A stretch of DNA of 64,000 nt from Motilimonas sp. E26 (GCF_021278025.1 NZ_JAIBHJ010000007.1:81851-145850); one strand, 5' to 3'; counted from the stretch's first letter, positions 29,725 through 39,987 are shown. Numbers and translations are program-made. The notes: a model not told the origin generated them from the letters alone.

Positions 29725-30789
29725 CTAATCAACTGAAACAACAGAAATTGTCTGTACACCTAACGCACAATCTTGATACAACTTTATGGCAACCTTTTCT
29801 GCTAACTCAAGATAGGCTTGGCTTAATGGTGAATCTGGCGATTTGATGACCGTTGGCGTCCCCGCGTCGGTATCTTCACGATATTGTCGGTGTAGTGGCA
29901 ATTGCGCTAGGCATTCACTGTTATGCGCATGAGCCAACGTGACGCCACCGCCTTGATCAAAAATAGCTTCTTCATGACCACATTGACTGCACACATGCAT
30001 ACTCATGTTTTCCACCAGCCCGAGCACAGGTACATTTACTTTTGTAAACATATTGATGCCTTTAGTGGCGTCTGCCAATGCGACATTTTGCGGCGTGGTC
30101 ACTATCAATGCAGAGGTAACTGGTACTTGTTGTGCCATGGTTAATTGAATATCCCCGGTTCCTGGTGGCATATCCACCACTAAGTAATCGAGTTCACCCC
30201 ATTGGGTTTCACGCAAAATTTGCGCTAGTGCTTTACTGGCCATAGGTCCGCGCCAAACCGTGGCATCGTTTTTATCCACTAAAAAACCAATGCTATTGGC
30301 CACCACACCATGGGCCTTAATGGGTAACATAGTTTTGCCATCATGGCTTTCCGGTTTTGCTTCTGACTGTCCCAACATTAATGGCATCGACGGGCCATAA
30401 ATATCAGCATCAAGAATACCTACTTTTGCCCCTTTCACAGCAAGCGCCAACGCGAGATTTACCGACACGGTGGATTTACCAACGCCGCCTTTTCCTGACG
30501 CAACCACCAACACATTTTTAATGCCTGCAATGGGGCTGGCAATATTAGATTGCAAGGTAGCAACTTGATTCTGGCAATGTAACGTTATACCAAGTGCGGC
30601 CAATTTTACCTGCGTTTTTGCTTTTAAGGTGTCAAACCATGTGGGCGCATAAAACGGCATTCTCAACGTTAAAAGGCCGTCGCTCAATTTAAAAGCACCT
30701 CGGGAATGCAAGGTTTTGATAAGTTCATTACCGCCCGAGGCAGCTAATACCGCCATTGCTCTATCCAATTTACCGTCCATATTGATCAC
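29725..30789 (-). CDS. apbC: iron-sulfur cluster carrier ApbC/Mrp
   Basis: P-loop NTPase that delivers iron-sulfur clusters. 354 residues: N-terminal DUF59-like part shortened or diverged (about 1-85), then the ATPase with SGKGGVGKSTVSVNLALAL (about 97-115), DADIYGPSMP (about 124-133), MPPGTGDIQLT (about 202-212) and the cluster-binding CxxC in CSQCGHE (about 268-274). GTG at 30789 is the longest start; the in-frame ATG at 30780 has a better ribosome site (AAGTGA six bases upstream). Divergent from metG, as in E. coli. Confidence 0.95.
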   Translation of the reverse strand: MINMDGKLDRAMAVLAASGGNELIKTLHSRGAFKLSDGLLTLRMPFYAPTWFDTLKAKTQVKLAALGITLHCQNQVATLQSNIASPIAGIKNVLVVASGKGGVGKSTVSVNLALALAVKGAKVGILDADIYGPSMPLMLGQSEAKPESHDGKTMLPIKAHGVVANSIGFLVDKNDATVWRGPMASKALAQILRETQWGELDYLVVDMPPGTGDIQLTMAQQVPVTSALIVTTPQNVALADATKGINMFTKVNVPVLGLVENMSMHVCSQCGHEEAIFDQGGGVTLAHAHNSECLAQLPLHRQYREDTDAGTPTVIKSPDSPLSQAYLELAEKVAIKLYQDCALGVQTISVVSVD

Positions 30790-30911
30790 TTCGCTGGAAA
30801 TTTGCGCCAGTGTAGCAAAAATCCCGCTATTTTCATGTCATCACTGGGATTTATAGCCTCTATTAGGTAACATTCAACTCAGATTAATCACTGGAAGTTA
30901 GTACGGATATT

Positions 30912-32972
30912 ATGGCGAATCAAGCACGCAAAATTTTAGTTACCTGCGCCTTGCCTTATGCAAACGGCTCAATTCATTTAGGTCACATGTTAGAGCACAT
31001 CCAAGCGGATGTATGGGTGCGTTACCAACGAATGCGTGACAACCAAGTTCACTTTATTTGTGCAGACGATGCCCATGGCACGCCAGTGATGTTAAAAGCA
31101 CAAGAGCTGGGAATTGAGCCTGAAACCATGATTGCCCAAGTAAGCAAAGAGCATCAACGTGATTTTGCTGGCTTTAATATCAGCTTTGACAACTATCACA
31201 GCACTCATAGTGAAGAAAACCGAGAGCTATCTGCTTACATTTATGAACAGCTCAAAGGTAAAGGCTATATTAGCAGTCGCACGATTTCTCAATTATACGA
31301 TCCGGAGAAAGAAATGTTCTTGCCTGAGCGTTTTGTGCGCGGTATTTGCCCAAAATGTAAAGCGCCGGATCAATATGGCGATAATTGTGACTCGTGTGGC
31401 GCAACCTATGGCTCTACTGAGCTGATTGATCCACGCTCAACTGTATCCGGTGCCACGCCGGTCATGAAAGACACCGAGCATTTCTTCTTCGACCTGCCGC
31501 AATTCACCGACATGTTAAAAGGCTGGGTACGCTCAGACGCAGTACAAGATGAGGTAGCAAATAAATTAGAAGAATGGTTTGAAACCGGATTAAAGCAATG
31601 GGATATCACCCGTGACGCCCCCTACTTCGGCTTTGAAATCCCCGGCGCTGCAGGCAAATTTTTCTACGTCTGGCTAGATGCTCCTATCGGCTATATGGGC
31701 TCATTTAAGCATCTATGTGATCGTACTGACGGCCTTAATTTTGATGATTATTGGTCTGCGAAAAGCGATGCCGAGCTTTATCATTTCATTGGTAAAGACA
31801 TCGTTAACTTCCACTGCCTATTCTGGCCCGGCATGCTTGAAGGTTCAGGTTTTCGCAAGCCGACGGCAGTAAACGTGCATGGTTATGTCACCGTTAACGG
31901 TGAGAAAATGTCTAAATCAAAAGGCACGTTCATTAATGCGTCAACCTATTTAAAACACCTTGAGCCAGAGTGTTTACGTTATTACTACACTGCTAAACTT
32001 TCTAGCCGCGTGGATGATTTAGACTTAAACCTTGATGACTTTGTGCAACGTGTTAACTCAGATGTGGTCAACAAACTGGTTAACTTAGCGTCACGTAATG
32101 CCGGCTTTGTCAGCAAGAAATTCGATGGCATGTTAGCCGCAGAGTTTGCTGAGCCTGAGTTATACCAACAGTTTGCGGATAAAGCAGAAGTGATAGCTAA
32201 CGCCTACGAAACGCGTGAGTTTAGTAAAGCTATTCGTGAAATTATGGCCTTAGCCGATGTCGCTAACCGTTATGTAGATGAAAAAGCACCATGGGTACTG
32301 GCAAAGCAAGAAGGTGCTGAAGCACAAGTACAGGCCGTATGTTCAGTCGGCATTAACTTGTTCCGTATTTTAATGGGTTATTTAAAACCTGTTATGCCTG
32401 AGTTGGCTGCGCGCTCTGAAGGCTTTTTAAATGAAGAGTTAACCTGGGATGGCATTCAAACGCCACTTACTAACCACCAAATTAGTAAATTTAAAGCCTT
32501 GTTCCAACGTGTTGATCCAAAGCATGTGGAAGCCATGATCGCAGAAGAAAAAGCCAGTTTTGAGGCAGCCAATAAAGCCAAAGAAGCGGCGGCGAAAAAA
32601 GCGCAGCAAGCGTCACAGTCTGAGTTAGATAAAGAGCCTATCGCTGCAGAAATCAGCTTTGATGATTTTGCTAAGGTTGACTTGCGTGTTGCCCGTATCG
32701 TTAAAGCTGAGAGCCTAAAAGAAGCGAAAAAATTGCTTAAACTGACTTTAGACTTGGGCGGTGAAACTCGCCAAGTATTTGCTGGCATTAAATCCGCTTA
32801 CGAGCCAGAGCAATTAGAAGGAAAACTGACTGTCATGGTGGCTAACTTAGCACCACGTAAGATGAAGTTTGGCGTTTCAGAGGGCATGGTTTTAGCAGCA
32901 GGCCCTGGCGGAGAAGAAATCTATATTCTTAACCCCGATGATGGTGCCCAACCGGGCATGCGCATCATGTAG
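30912..32972 (+). CDS. metG: methionyl-tRNA synthetase
   Basis: Charges tRNA-Met. 686 residues, dimeric long form. HIGH-type motif [10 protein letters not shown] (about 20-29), zinc-knuckle cysteines CPKCKAP and CDSCG (about 146-164), KMSKSKGT (about 336-343), a lysine/alanine-rich linker (about 545-570) and a C-terminal EMAPII/Trbp111-like tRNA-binding domain (about 583-686, [14 protein letters not shown]). Ends at a bidirectional terminator. Confidence 0.98.
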   Translation: MANQARKILVTCALPYANGSIHLGHMLEHIQADVWVRYQRMRDNQVHFICADDAHGTPVMLKAQELGIEPETMIAQVSKEHQRDFAGFNISFDNYHSTHSEENRELSAYIYEQLKGKGYISSRTISQLYDPEKEMFLPERFVRGICPKCKAPDQYGDNCDSCGATYGSTELIDPRSTVSGATPVMKDTEHFFFDLPQFTDMLKGWVRSDAVQDEVANKLEEWFETGLKQWDITRDAPYFGFEIPGAAGKFFYVWLDAPIGYMGSFKHLCDRTDGLNFDDYWSAKSDAELYHFIGKDIVNFHCLFWPGMLEGSGFRKPTAVNVHGYVTVNGEKMSKSKGTFINASTYLKHLEPECLRYYYTAKLSSRVDDLDLNLDDFVQRVNSDVVNKLVNLASRNAGFVSKKFDGMLAAEFAEPELYQQFADKAEVIANAYETREFSKAIREIMALADVANRYVDEKAPWVLAKQEGAEAQVQAVCSVGINLFRILMGYLKPVMPELAARSEGFLNEELTWDGIQTPLTNHQISKFKALFQRVDPKHVEAMIAEEKASFEAANKAKEAAAKKAQQASQSELDKEPIAAEISFDDFAKVDLRVARIVKAESLKEAKKLLKLTLDLGGETRQVFAGIKSAYEPEQLEGKLTVMVANLAPRKMKFGVSEGMVLAAGPGGEEIYILNPDDGAQPGMRIM

Positions 32973-33004
32973 CAGCAAGCTTAGTCCCCAGACTAAACCA
33001 ATTA

Positions 33005-33030
33005 AAGCCAGCTTTTTAAGCTGGCTTTTT
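33005..33030. terminator. bidirectional terminator between metG and acyP
   Basis: AAGCCAGCTT (33005-33014) pairs with AAGCTGGCTT (33018-33027), three-base loop, followed by T residues to 33030. It reaches the acyP stop codon, so it can serve both convergent genes. Confidence 0.8.
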
Positions 33031-33301
33031 AGCTTGAGGTAAAAGAAATAAGGTGTTTAACCGGGATTTCTTTGGCCACTAAATGCTCAACCATCGCCGT
33101 TTTCGGACCATGCTCTAAAAATGCCAAAAAGTTTTTGATCGCCTCCGGCTCACCAAAAGCTTCAATATCAACTTCGCCAGATTCCAAATTCCGTACATGC
33201 CCAACAATGCCTAAACGCTCTGCTTCACGGACAGTAAAAAAACGAAAGCCAACCTCTTGCACCGTACCTGATACCACCACATGGACACCAATTTTAGACA
33301 T
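33029..33301 (-). CDS. acyP: acylphosphatase
   Basis: 90-residue acylphosphatase (E. coli YccX 92). The catalytic arginine lies in GTVQEVGFRFFT (about 12-23) and the asparagine in HVRNLESGEVDIEAFG (about 36-51). Strong ribosome site AGGAGG seven bases before the ATG. Divergent from rlmI, the partner next to which yccX also lies in E. coli. Confidence 0.95.
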   Translation of the reverse strand: MSKIGVHVVVSGTVQEVGFRFFTVREAERLGIVGHVRNLESGEVDIEAFGEPEAIKNFLAFLEHGPKTAMVEHLVAKEIPVKHLISFTSS

Positions 33302-33439
33302 ATCACTCCTCCTGTTTTAACTAGTTTATGCAATAAAAAAACATTTTTCCTGCACCTTGCCCACAGTTTATTGCTCTTTTGCCTATTAAAAAAGCTAGCC
33401 AAGTCGTAGAATTGGGCAAATTTTTTCAAGGCCCCAACT

Positions 33440-34633
33440 ATGCCACTTACTGTTACCCTTGCCAAAGGCAAAGAAAAATCGTTATTACGTCGTCATCCAT
33501 GGATTTTCTCTGGTGCGATAAAATCTACCCAAGGAAAAGCCCTGTCAGGTGAAACTGTAGACATAGTTGATGCCCATGGCAACTGGCTAGCAAAAGCAGC
33601 TTGGTCTGATAGCTCACAAATTCGCGCAAGGGTGTGGAGTTTTGAACCAAATGAATCCATCGACTTAGCTTTTTTCACCAACAAAATCAAACAGGCACAA
33701 ACATTGCGCGATGATTTGATTGCCGAAAAAGGCCTCACTGGCTATCGCCTCATTGCTGGAGAAGCGGATGGTTTGCCCGGCATTACTATCGATCGCTACA
33801 ATAATGTCATGGTTTGCCAACTGCTGTCGGCCGGCGCTGAATTTCAAAAACCGACCATCATTGGCGCTCTGCAAGCCCTTTACCCAGACTGCGCTGTCTA
33901 TGAACGTTCAGATGTGGCGGTAAGAAAAAAGGAAGGCTTAGCTCTGACTCAAGGCTTGCTCGCTGGCACTATGCCAGAAGGTGACATCGTCATTAGTGAA
34001 AACAACGGCGTTAAAATCAAAGTGGATATAGTTAACGGCCATAAAACCGGCTTTTACTTAGATCAACGTGACAATCGCGCCATCGCTGCAAAATACGTTA
34101 AAGATAAAACCGTACTTAATTGTTTCTGCTACACCGGCACTTTTGGCGTTTATGCCCTAAAAGGCGGTGCTAAACACGTACAAAATGTCGATGTATCAGA
34201 TCTAGCGCTGGCCACCGCTAAAGAAAACGCACAACTTAATCAGCTAGATTTATCAAAAGCCGAATTTATTAATGAGGACGTATTCTCCCTGCTACGTCGT
34301 TACCGCAACGAAGGGCGCACCTTCGATACCATTATTCTCGATCCGCCTAAGTTCGCCGAAAACAAGTCACAAGTAGTAAAAGCATGCCGCGGTTACAAAG
34401 ACATTAATATGATCGCCATGCAACTACTTAATGAAGGAGGCACATTGTTAACTTTTTCATGCTCAGGCTTGATTTCGGGCGAGCTGTTTCAAAAGGTAGT
34501 GGCAGATGCGGCAGTAGACGCAGGTAAAGATGCCTATATTGTTGAGCGTATGTCTCAAGCTGGCGATCATCCGGTCAAAACAAACTACCCAGAAGGCTTT
34601 TACCTTAAAGGGCTAGTCGTTAAGGTTTATTAA
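33440..34633 (+). CDS. rlmI: 23S rRNA m5C1962 methyltransferase RlmI
   Basis: 397 residues (E. coli RlmI/YccW 396). N-terminal PUA domain (about 1-75, with [11 protein letters not shown]), then an EEHEE-type domain and a Rossmann methyltransferase domain. Motif I is [17 protein letters not shown] (about 230-246) and the active-site DPPKFAENK is near 309-317; FSCSGLIS near 342-349 carries the conserved cysteine. Single gene with an extended hairpin terminator. Confidence 0.96.
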   Translation: MPLTVTLAKGKEKSLLRRHPWIFSGAIKSTQGKALSGETVDIVDAHGNWLAKAAWSDSSQIRARVWSFEPNESIDLAFFTNKIKQAQTLRDDLIAEKGLTGYRLIAGEADGLPGITIDRYNNVMVCQLLSAGAEFQKPTIIGALQALYPDCAVYERSDVAVRKKEGLALTQGLLAGTMPEGDIVISENNGVKIKVDIVNGHKTGFYLDQRDNRAIAAKYVKDKTVLNCFCYTGTFGVYALKGGAKHVQNVDVSDLALATAKENAQLNQLDLSKAEFINEDVFSLLRRYRNEGRTFDTIILDPPKFAENKSQVVKACRGYKDINMIAMQLLNEGGTLLTFSCSGLISGELFQKVVADAAVDAGKDAYIVERMSQAGDHPVKTNYPEGFYLKGLVVKVY

Positions 34634-34647
34634 GCTTGGTTATTAAA

Positions 34648-34680
34648 CAGTAAAAACCACGCTAGTGCTGGTTTTTACTG
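34648..34680. terminator. bidirectional terminator between rlmI and the TIGR02808-like gene
   Basis: CAGTAAAAACCA (34648-34659) pairs with TGGTTTTTACTG (34669-34680) and the stem extends by GC/GC after a bulged base. A and T tracts on both sides allow use by both convergent genes. Confidence 0.75.
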
Positions 34681-34684
34681 TTAC

Positions 34685-34825
34685 TTATTCGGGTAACGAC
34701 TTTGCCCCCGTTAGCTTTAATATCCATAGCGAAACAAAAAACACCCCAATAAACCCACCTAAAAAGATGACAGGCATTACGCCATAGCCTAGTACATGCC
34801 ATATAATTGACTCGAGAGTACTCAT
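34685..34825 (-). CDS. 46-residue membrane protein, TIGR02808-like
   Basis: Short ORF opening MSTLESIIWHVLGYGVMPV, with one hydrophobic stretch from about residue 14 to 38 and a short charged tail. The IIWHVLGY-x-x-MPVI pattern recalls the TIGR02808 family of roughly 42-residue membrane proteins in Vibrio, Shewanella and relatives; this is recalled, not searched. A strong ribosome site AAGGAG lies eight bases before the ATG, and a terminator follows the stop, so it looks like a real monocistronic gene. Function unknown. Confidence 0.85.
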   Translation of the reverse strand: MSTLESIIWHVLGYGVMPVIFLGGFIGVFFVSLWILKLTGAKSLPE

Positions 34826-34876
34826 ATAAATTGCTCCTTATTTGTGTTGAGTATAAGCCGGAAAAAAAGCCAGAAA

Positions 34877-34890
34877 TTGTGATACATCAA
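34877..34890. promoter_or_regulatory. candidate FNR/CRP-like site upstream of the 46-residue protein gene
   Basis: Minus-strand TTGATGTATCACAA has one perfect FNR half-site (TTGAT) and a weak second half (CACAA instead of ATCAA). It lies 52 to 65 bases upstream of the start codon. The match is weak. Confidence 0.25.
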
Positions 34891-35070
34891 ACTTTCCCGT
34901 AAACATCTCTAAAGAGGTAACCGCCGTTTTTATCCAACACTAACGATAAATGCAGCTGACCTATAGCTGGAAAAAATGTCGGCAACCCAGCATCCATCGC
35001 TTTCAGCCACTATCATATTAGATAAAATTTAGTCACTTAACCGTTTACATGAAGAAACAAGGCTCAACTA

Positions 35071-35718
35071 ATGCTTGATAAATATGCTCTTAAAATCATC
35101 AACCCCCTTACCCAACTAAGCGCTCAGCAGCTTGATAAGGTTGGACTATCGGCTAATCAGGTTTCTCTCATTGGCTTCATTCTCGGCTTAATAGCGGTGC
35201 CATTATTAGCATTACAATATTACCTACCAGCCTTATTTTTTATTGCATTAAACCGCATTGCTGATGGCTTAGATGGCGCGCTGGCAAGACGTCATGGCGC
35301 GACCAGTGCAGGTGCCTTCTTAGATATTAGTTGTGATTTCATTTTTTATTCTGCGATTGTACTGGGCTTTGCCCTTGCAAATCCAAACGAAAATAGCATT
35401 GCTGCTACGACCTTGATCCTAAGTTTTATGGCTACGGGATCAACATTTTTAGCCTTTGCCATTCTTGCGCAAAAACATCAATTAGAAAACATTGAATACC
35501 CCAGTAAAGGCTTCTATTACATTGGTGGGATCACCGAAGGTACGGAGACTATTTTATTATTTTTAGTATGCTGCTTACTGCCACAGCATTTCAGCATTAT
35601 TGCTTACGGGTTTGCCTCGCTTTGTTTTATCACCGCCGCCATTCGTCTCTATAGCGGTTTCGTTACGTTACAGAAATTCGAACAACGGGTTGCGGTTAAA
35701 AACCGGCCAGTGCCTTAA
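35071..35718 (+). CDS. CDP-alcohol phosphatidyltransferase family protein
   Basis: 215-residue membrane enzyme with about five or six hydrophobic segments. The full family motif D-x2-D-G-x2-A-R-x8-G-x3-D-x3-D is visible in residues 69 to 95 (ADGLDGALARR, then GAFLDISCD). These enzymes join a CDP-alcohol to a second alcohol, as in phosphatidylglycerol-phosphate or phosphatidylinositol synthesis. The alcohol substrate cannot be read from the sequence. It stands alone; PssA, elsewhere in the window, is of the unrelated phospholipase D type, so this is not a duplicate of it. Confidence 0.9.
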   Translation: MLDKYALKIINPLTQLSAQQLDKVGLSANQVSLIGFILGLIAVPLLALQYYLPALFFIALNRIADGLDGALARRHGATSAGAFLDISCDFIFYSAIVLGFALANPNENSIAATTLILSFMATGSTFLAFAILAQKHQLENIEYPSKGFYYIGGITEGTETILLFLVCCLLPQHFSIIAYGFASLCFITAAIRLYSGFVTLQKFEQRVAVKNRPVP

Positions 35719-35766
35719 CGATAATATCCTCTATACCCATTTATTGCCTTAGGCTACGTTAGCTAG

Positions 35767-35780
35767 GTCACAGTTGTGAC
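35767..35780. repeat. palindrome GTCACAGTTGTGAC
   Basis: Perfect six-base inverted repeat with a two-base centre, 49 bases after the CDP-alcohol transferase gene. Orientation is opposite to a CRP site. Candidate operator for an unknown dimeric regulator. Confidence 0.4.
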
Positions 35781-35959
35781 GATAAAAAGAGTTACAGTTA
35801 ACGCTTTATCAAACAGAAAATTGATTTCAATCCATGTCAGATTTAATCTTTGTGTTATGCGCCCACGTGAATAATAAGAAAAAGAGTGGAGCTCGGTTGT
35901 TTGGTTAATGCAGTGTCATTAGCTTAGTAAGAGTTAACGCGCCATCTACACCGCAAATT

Positions 35960-36012
35960 GCAACGCTTATTTTATTGGCCCTTACTCCAATAAAATAACG
36001 TTGCATTTTTTT
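35960..36012 (+). terminator. long hairpin followed by T tract
   Basis: Left arm 35960-35978 (GCAACG, a bulged C, then TTATTTTATTGG) pairs with right arm 35987-36004, about 18 base pairs, eight-base loop. It is followed by seven T at 36006-36012. A strong rho-independent terminator on the plus strand, 240 bases beyond the nearest plus-strand gene. Confidence 0.75.
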
Positions 36013-36233
36013 ATCCGCTATTTTTATCTCTAATTACCCCAAGTTCTGGATAAGTAAAACAGTATAGTTTTCCTGCAAAAATGCGATAAATAGGCCCACC
36101 TAAAACATAACGTTTAACTTTGCTTTTTGGCATTGTTGCGGGAAATACCCTGTATTCGTTCGTAATTGGCTTAAGTAAAGCTGAAGTGAATGATCTCTGC
36201 TCTATCTCAAGCTATCTGCCAACACGGCAAAAT

Positions 36234-36265
36234 AAAAAGCCCAACACGAAAAAACATGATGGGCT
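36234..36265 (-). terminator. terminator of the LplT-Aas fusion gene
   Basis: AGCCCAACACG (36238-36248) pairs with CATGATGGGCT (36255-36265) with one mismatch and a wobble. On the minus strand it is followed by a run of five T (complement of 36234-36238). Confidence 0.7.
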
Positions 36266-36293
36266 CGAACTTCCAGTCTAGCTAAACCGTAAC

Positions 36294-39200
36294 TCAACTT
36301 GCCATTGCTAAAGCCTTAGCTTGGCTAAAGTCGGTTTTACCTGAGCCTAATTTAGGCACTTGCTCAACCGACATCCAACTTGATGGGATCATCAAGGGGT
36401 TAACGCCCGCCTCTAACATTGCTTTTCGCACTTGGTCTGTGGCTAACTCACCTTCATATAACAAAACAATCTTCTCACCTTTTTTATCATCGCTCAGTGC
36501 AACAGCGACAATTTGCTGATCAGGGGCTAAATGTTTAGCGACCGCTTGCTCAAGCGCTCCCAAGCTGATCATCTCGCCGCCAAGCTTAGCAAAGCGAGAA
36601 TACCTATCGATGATAGTTAAGAAGCCATCTTTATCTATTTGCCCTTTATCTCCCGTCACATACCACCGGGCACCATCGATTTCTTTAATTACTTCTGCCG
36701 TTTTTTCAGGGTTGTTGAGGTAGCCTTGCATTACCTGCGCCCCACCAATTAAGATCATGCCAGCTTCGCCGGTCGGCAACTCGGTAAAATCGTTCGGATC
36801 AACCACTTTAAAGCTAGTGCCCGGTAGTGGCATGCCCACAGTGCCAACTTTGCCACCTATTTGCACTTGCCACCACTGCGTATCCAGTTGATCAGGCAAA
36901 TTCACACTGGCCACAGGGGTCGTTTCCGTGGTGCCGTAGCCTTCTAAAATAGGACGATTGAATTTAAGCTCAAAGCTTTGTCTGACTTCTGGATTAAGGC
37001 GCTCAGCACCTGCCACCACTAAGCGTAATGAACTAAACATTAATGGATGAAGTTTCTTACTCTTACTGTAGATGCGTAAGAATGTAGATGTACCACACAT
37101 AATAGTCGCGTTATGCTTGGCTACCGCCTTACCGATACCAAGGGCATCTGTTGGGTCGCTATGACACACCATAGGCAAGCCTTCAACCAACGGCATAAAT
37201 TGTGTTACCGTCAAACCAAAGGCATGGAATAACGGCAATGACGCCATCACCACGTCACTTTCCTGGGTGTTGAGCACATCTGAAATCTGCTTAAGATTCG
37301 CCATAATATTCTTATGACTTAGCATGACCCCTTTGGGTGTACCTTCACTGCCACTTGAAAACAATATCGCCGCCGTCGCGTCAGGTTTAACCTTTTTGCA
37401 GTACAACAATCGCAACAACCAAGCGGGTAATAAGCGTACTGAGAATAAGGTCAACGCCTTTTCACGCATGCTAATACCTTGGTTTAACTCCTCAAGATAA
37501 ATAACCTCTTTACCTTCAAGCACAGGGGCTAAATCAATGCCACGTTTTTCTAGCTGCTTAATAAAGCGTTTCGCGGTATATATAGTGTTAACATTGGCTT
37601 GTTCAAGCCCCGCAATAAGCGCATCACTACTGGCAGTGTAGTTTAAGTTTACTAAGGTTTTTCCCCGTAATATCGCTGCCATATTAGCCAACACACCACC
37701 GACACTAGTGGGCATTAAAATGCCCACGTTTTGTCCCACTATTTGTTTTTTCATCCGCCTTGACATGCAGATGGCACCTGTTAACGCTTTGTATGCCGAT
37801 ACATCACCGCTGATGCTATCCGTTAATGAGACATTGTTTTTAACCCGCTTTACACTACTCACCCAAGCACTACCAATGCTCGGTAAAGTTTCCACATGGC
37901 TCTGCCAAGAATGCACTGATAAATCAAACACGCGGCGCTTTAGTACATCAACAGGCGTGTCTTTGGCTAATGCAGGGCCGAAAGCCACAATTAAATCACG
38001 AGACATTCCTTGAGCACTGGTGCGCTTTAATCGTTCTGATGACCGGCTAAATTGACTGCCCCATAAACCACGCAAATAAAACGGCACGATTTTAATTTCT
38101 GTTTCACAGGCATCACAAGCCTTCTCATAGCCACGTCTAAACTCGGCTAAGTGGCCGGTGCGACTAATGGTCCCTTCTGGGAATAGAGCCACTGCTTCAC
38201 CTGCATCCAGTAACTCTGCGATAATGTTTAACGACTTAACACTTGAGGCGCCAGATTCAATAGGCACGCAACCCACCAAATCAAAAAACCACTTTAGGTA
38301 CCAGCGTTGATATATTGCCTTAAGCATCACAAACCGAATTGGTCGTGGGCAAGCAATTTGTAAAATCGCCCAGTCAATCCAACTAATATGGTTACCGAGT
38401 AATAGCACACCGCCTTCACTAGGAATATTCTTTATCCCTTGCACTGATATTTCATAGCGGCGCGATAATACCCAACGAACCAAAATACGCAGTAAACTCT
38501 GTGGCAATTTGAAGATAGTATAAGCACCACCAATAACAGCAACCACAGCAGTAAAACCAAGCAAAAACTTGCTGTCTAAACCATAAACCGCAGCCCCTGC
38601 CGTGATCAGTAAAAAGCTGGCCATAGCCACGTTTTGTACCCAGTTATTAACGGCTAACACACGGCCCATTTCATGCTCGCCAGCATGAAATTGAATTAAA
38701 GCATTAAGGGGCACAATGAAAATACCGCCCATGGTGCCCACCACAAGGAAGCAAATGGCTTGGGTTAAAGAAGAGTCCATATATGGCAAGGCCCACAGCG
38801 CGAGTGATATACCCACCGCGCCAATAGGAACTAACCCCGTTTCAATATGAGACTTTGACCAACGACCAGCCAACCATGAACCCAACGCAATACCAACCCC
38901 AGTTGTGGCAATAGTACCTTGGATCACTAAAGTGTTGGTCACATCAAAGTATGCTTTGGCATAAGCGGGAAATGCCGCTAGCAGCATTTGACCAATCGCC
39001 CAAAACATCGCAAGGCCAATAATAGATAAACGGATCACCATGCGATCTTTAAGGGGACTTAAGCTTTGCTTCATTAAACGGCCAGTGCGATAAGCAGACC
39101 AGTCAAAATCGTTGGTTTGGTCGTCAGCTTCAAGTTGTGGCAATCGATACACCATCACCAGCTCAATCAAAGCATTAGCGATTAGAATCCAGCCTAATGG

Positions 39201-39743
39201 CGCAATCAATAGTAATATCGCTTCAGGTGTCACGGCGTCAGGCTGATAAAAAATTTCAAACAGCAACGAATAAACTAACGTACCCGATAAAATTGCAACG
39301 ATAGACACCGCCTGTACCATACCGTTTGCCTGCGCTAAACGCTCTTTACCAAATAAGGGTTTGATATAACCAAACTTGGCCGGCGAATAAAGCGCTGATT
39401 GCACTGCTAATAAGAAGGTCATGGCAAACGCTGGCCAAAATAAGCCGAGATAGTAACAAGCGGTGATACCGATAGTCAGAGCGACAGCGGCCCAAGCGGC
39501 CCCGCGCATCACCTTATTTTTCGGATGGCGATCCGATAAAAAACCCGCGGGTGAAAGCAACAATATAAAAGGAAGCAAAATCAGCGCATTGACAATAGCG
39601 GTCAAAATAATTTGCTGCTGACCATCGTATACCTTAAATACCGTATTTTGAATGATAATTTTATGCCCTAAATCGACAAATGAATTCAAAAAAACAGCAA
39701 ACAAATACGGTAATGCACCGGCATATTGCCAAAGCTTTTTCAT
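36294..39743 (-). CDS. LplT-like transporter fused to Aas (acyltransferase and acyl-ACP synthetase)
   Basis: 1149-residue, three-part protein for lysophospholipid repair. Residues 1-410: major-facilitator transporter like LplT, about twelve hydrophobic segments. Residues 430-630: PlsC-type acyltransferase with NHISWIDW (H-x4-D) and FPEGTISRTG. Residues 640-1149: AMP-binding acyl-ACP synthetase with the phosphate loop LFSSGSEGTPKGV near 800 and YGTTETTP near 950. In E. coli these are two adjacent genes, lplT and aas, so the fusion directly links flipping and re-acylation. Ribosome site AAGGGA five bases before the ATG; own terminator. Confidence 0.92.
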   Translation of the reverse strand: MKKLWQYAGALPYLFAVFLNSFVDLGHKIIIQNTVFKVYDGQQQIILTAIVNALILLPFILLLSPAGFLSDRHPKNKVMRGAAWAAVALTIGITACYYLGLFWPAFAMTFLLAVQSALYSPAKFGYIKPLFGKERLAQANGMVQAVSIVAILSGTLVYSLLFEIFYQPDAVTPEAILLLIAPLGWILIANALIELVMVYRLPQLEADDQTNDFDWSAYRTGRLMKQSLSPLKDRMVIRLSIIGLAMFWAIGQMLLAAFPAYAKAYFDVTNTLVIQGTIATTGVGIALGSWLAGRWSKSHIETGLVPIGAVGISLALWALPYMDSSLTQAICFLVVGTMGGIFIVPLNALIQFHAGEHEMGRVLAVNNWVQNVAMASFLLITAGAAVYGLDSKFLLGFTAVVAVIGGAYTIFKLPQSLLRILVRWVLSRRYEISVQGIKNIPSEGGVLLLGNHISWIDWAILQIACPRPIRFVMLKAIYQRWYLKWFFDLVGCVPIESGASSVKSLNIIAELLDAGEAVALFPEGTISRTGHLAEFRRGYEKACDACETEIKIVPFYLRGLWGSQFSRSSERLKRTSAQGMSRDLIVAFGPALAKDTPVDVLKRRVFDLSVHSWQSHVETLPSIGSAWVSSVKRVKNNVSLTDSISGDVSAYKALTGAICMSRRMKKQIVGQNVGILMPTSVGGVLANMAAILRGKTLVNLNYTASSDALIAGLEQANVNTIYTAKRFIKQLEKRGIDLAPVLEGKEVIYLEELNQGISMREKALTLFSVRLLPAWLLRLLYCKKVKPDATAAILFSSGSEGTPKGVMLSHKNIMANLKQISDVLNTQESDVVMASLPLFHAFGLTVTQFMPLVEGLPMVCHSDPTDALGIGKAVAKHNATIMCGTSTFLRIYSKSKKLHPLMFSSLRLVVAGAERLNPEVRQSFELKFNRPILEGYGTTETTPVASVNLPDQLDTQWWQVQIGGKVGTVGMPLPGTSFKVVDPNDFTELPTGEAGMILIGGAQVMQGYLNNPEKTAEVIKEIDGARWYVTGDKGQIDKDGFLTIIDRYSRFAKLGGEMISLGALEQAVAKHLAPDQQIVAVALSDDKKGEKIVLLYEGELATDQVRKAMLEAGVNPLMIPSSWMSVEQVPKLGSGKTDFSQAKALAMAS

Positions 39744-39987
39744 AGTGTTCCCTTAATATAATTCCTATCTGCAACATGATACATGGATAGGTTAATCCGT
39801 CAGCTTAATAAACGTGACAAATTCTACATTATAGTGAGGAGTTTTTGATAGATAAGATTAACTCAATGGCAAAGCTTTACTTTTTCATCGTTAATTGCAA
39901 GGGAATATAAAGTTATTATCATATGAATATTGCACCAGTGTTATATCACTGTTAATGTTGGCTAAATTTTAAAATGAGTGAAACATC

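Larger units (their letters stand above)
35719..36293. other. 575-base gap without a protein gene; possible small RNA
   Basis: No coding region is convincing here. It holds a palindrome at 35767, a weak promoter-like pair (TTGATT at 35821, TTAATC at 35843), a long hairpin with T tract ending at 36012, and the Aas-fusion terminator at 36234-36265. The promoter and hairpin could bound a small RNA of about 150 bases on the plus strand. Confidence 0.4.

Noticed and set aside
35960-36012. Integron attC-like site
   Set aside because: The hairpin lacks the R and L box pattern and is followed by a T tract, which fits a terminator; no integrase or cassette is nearby.
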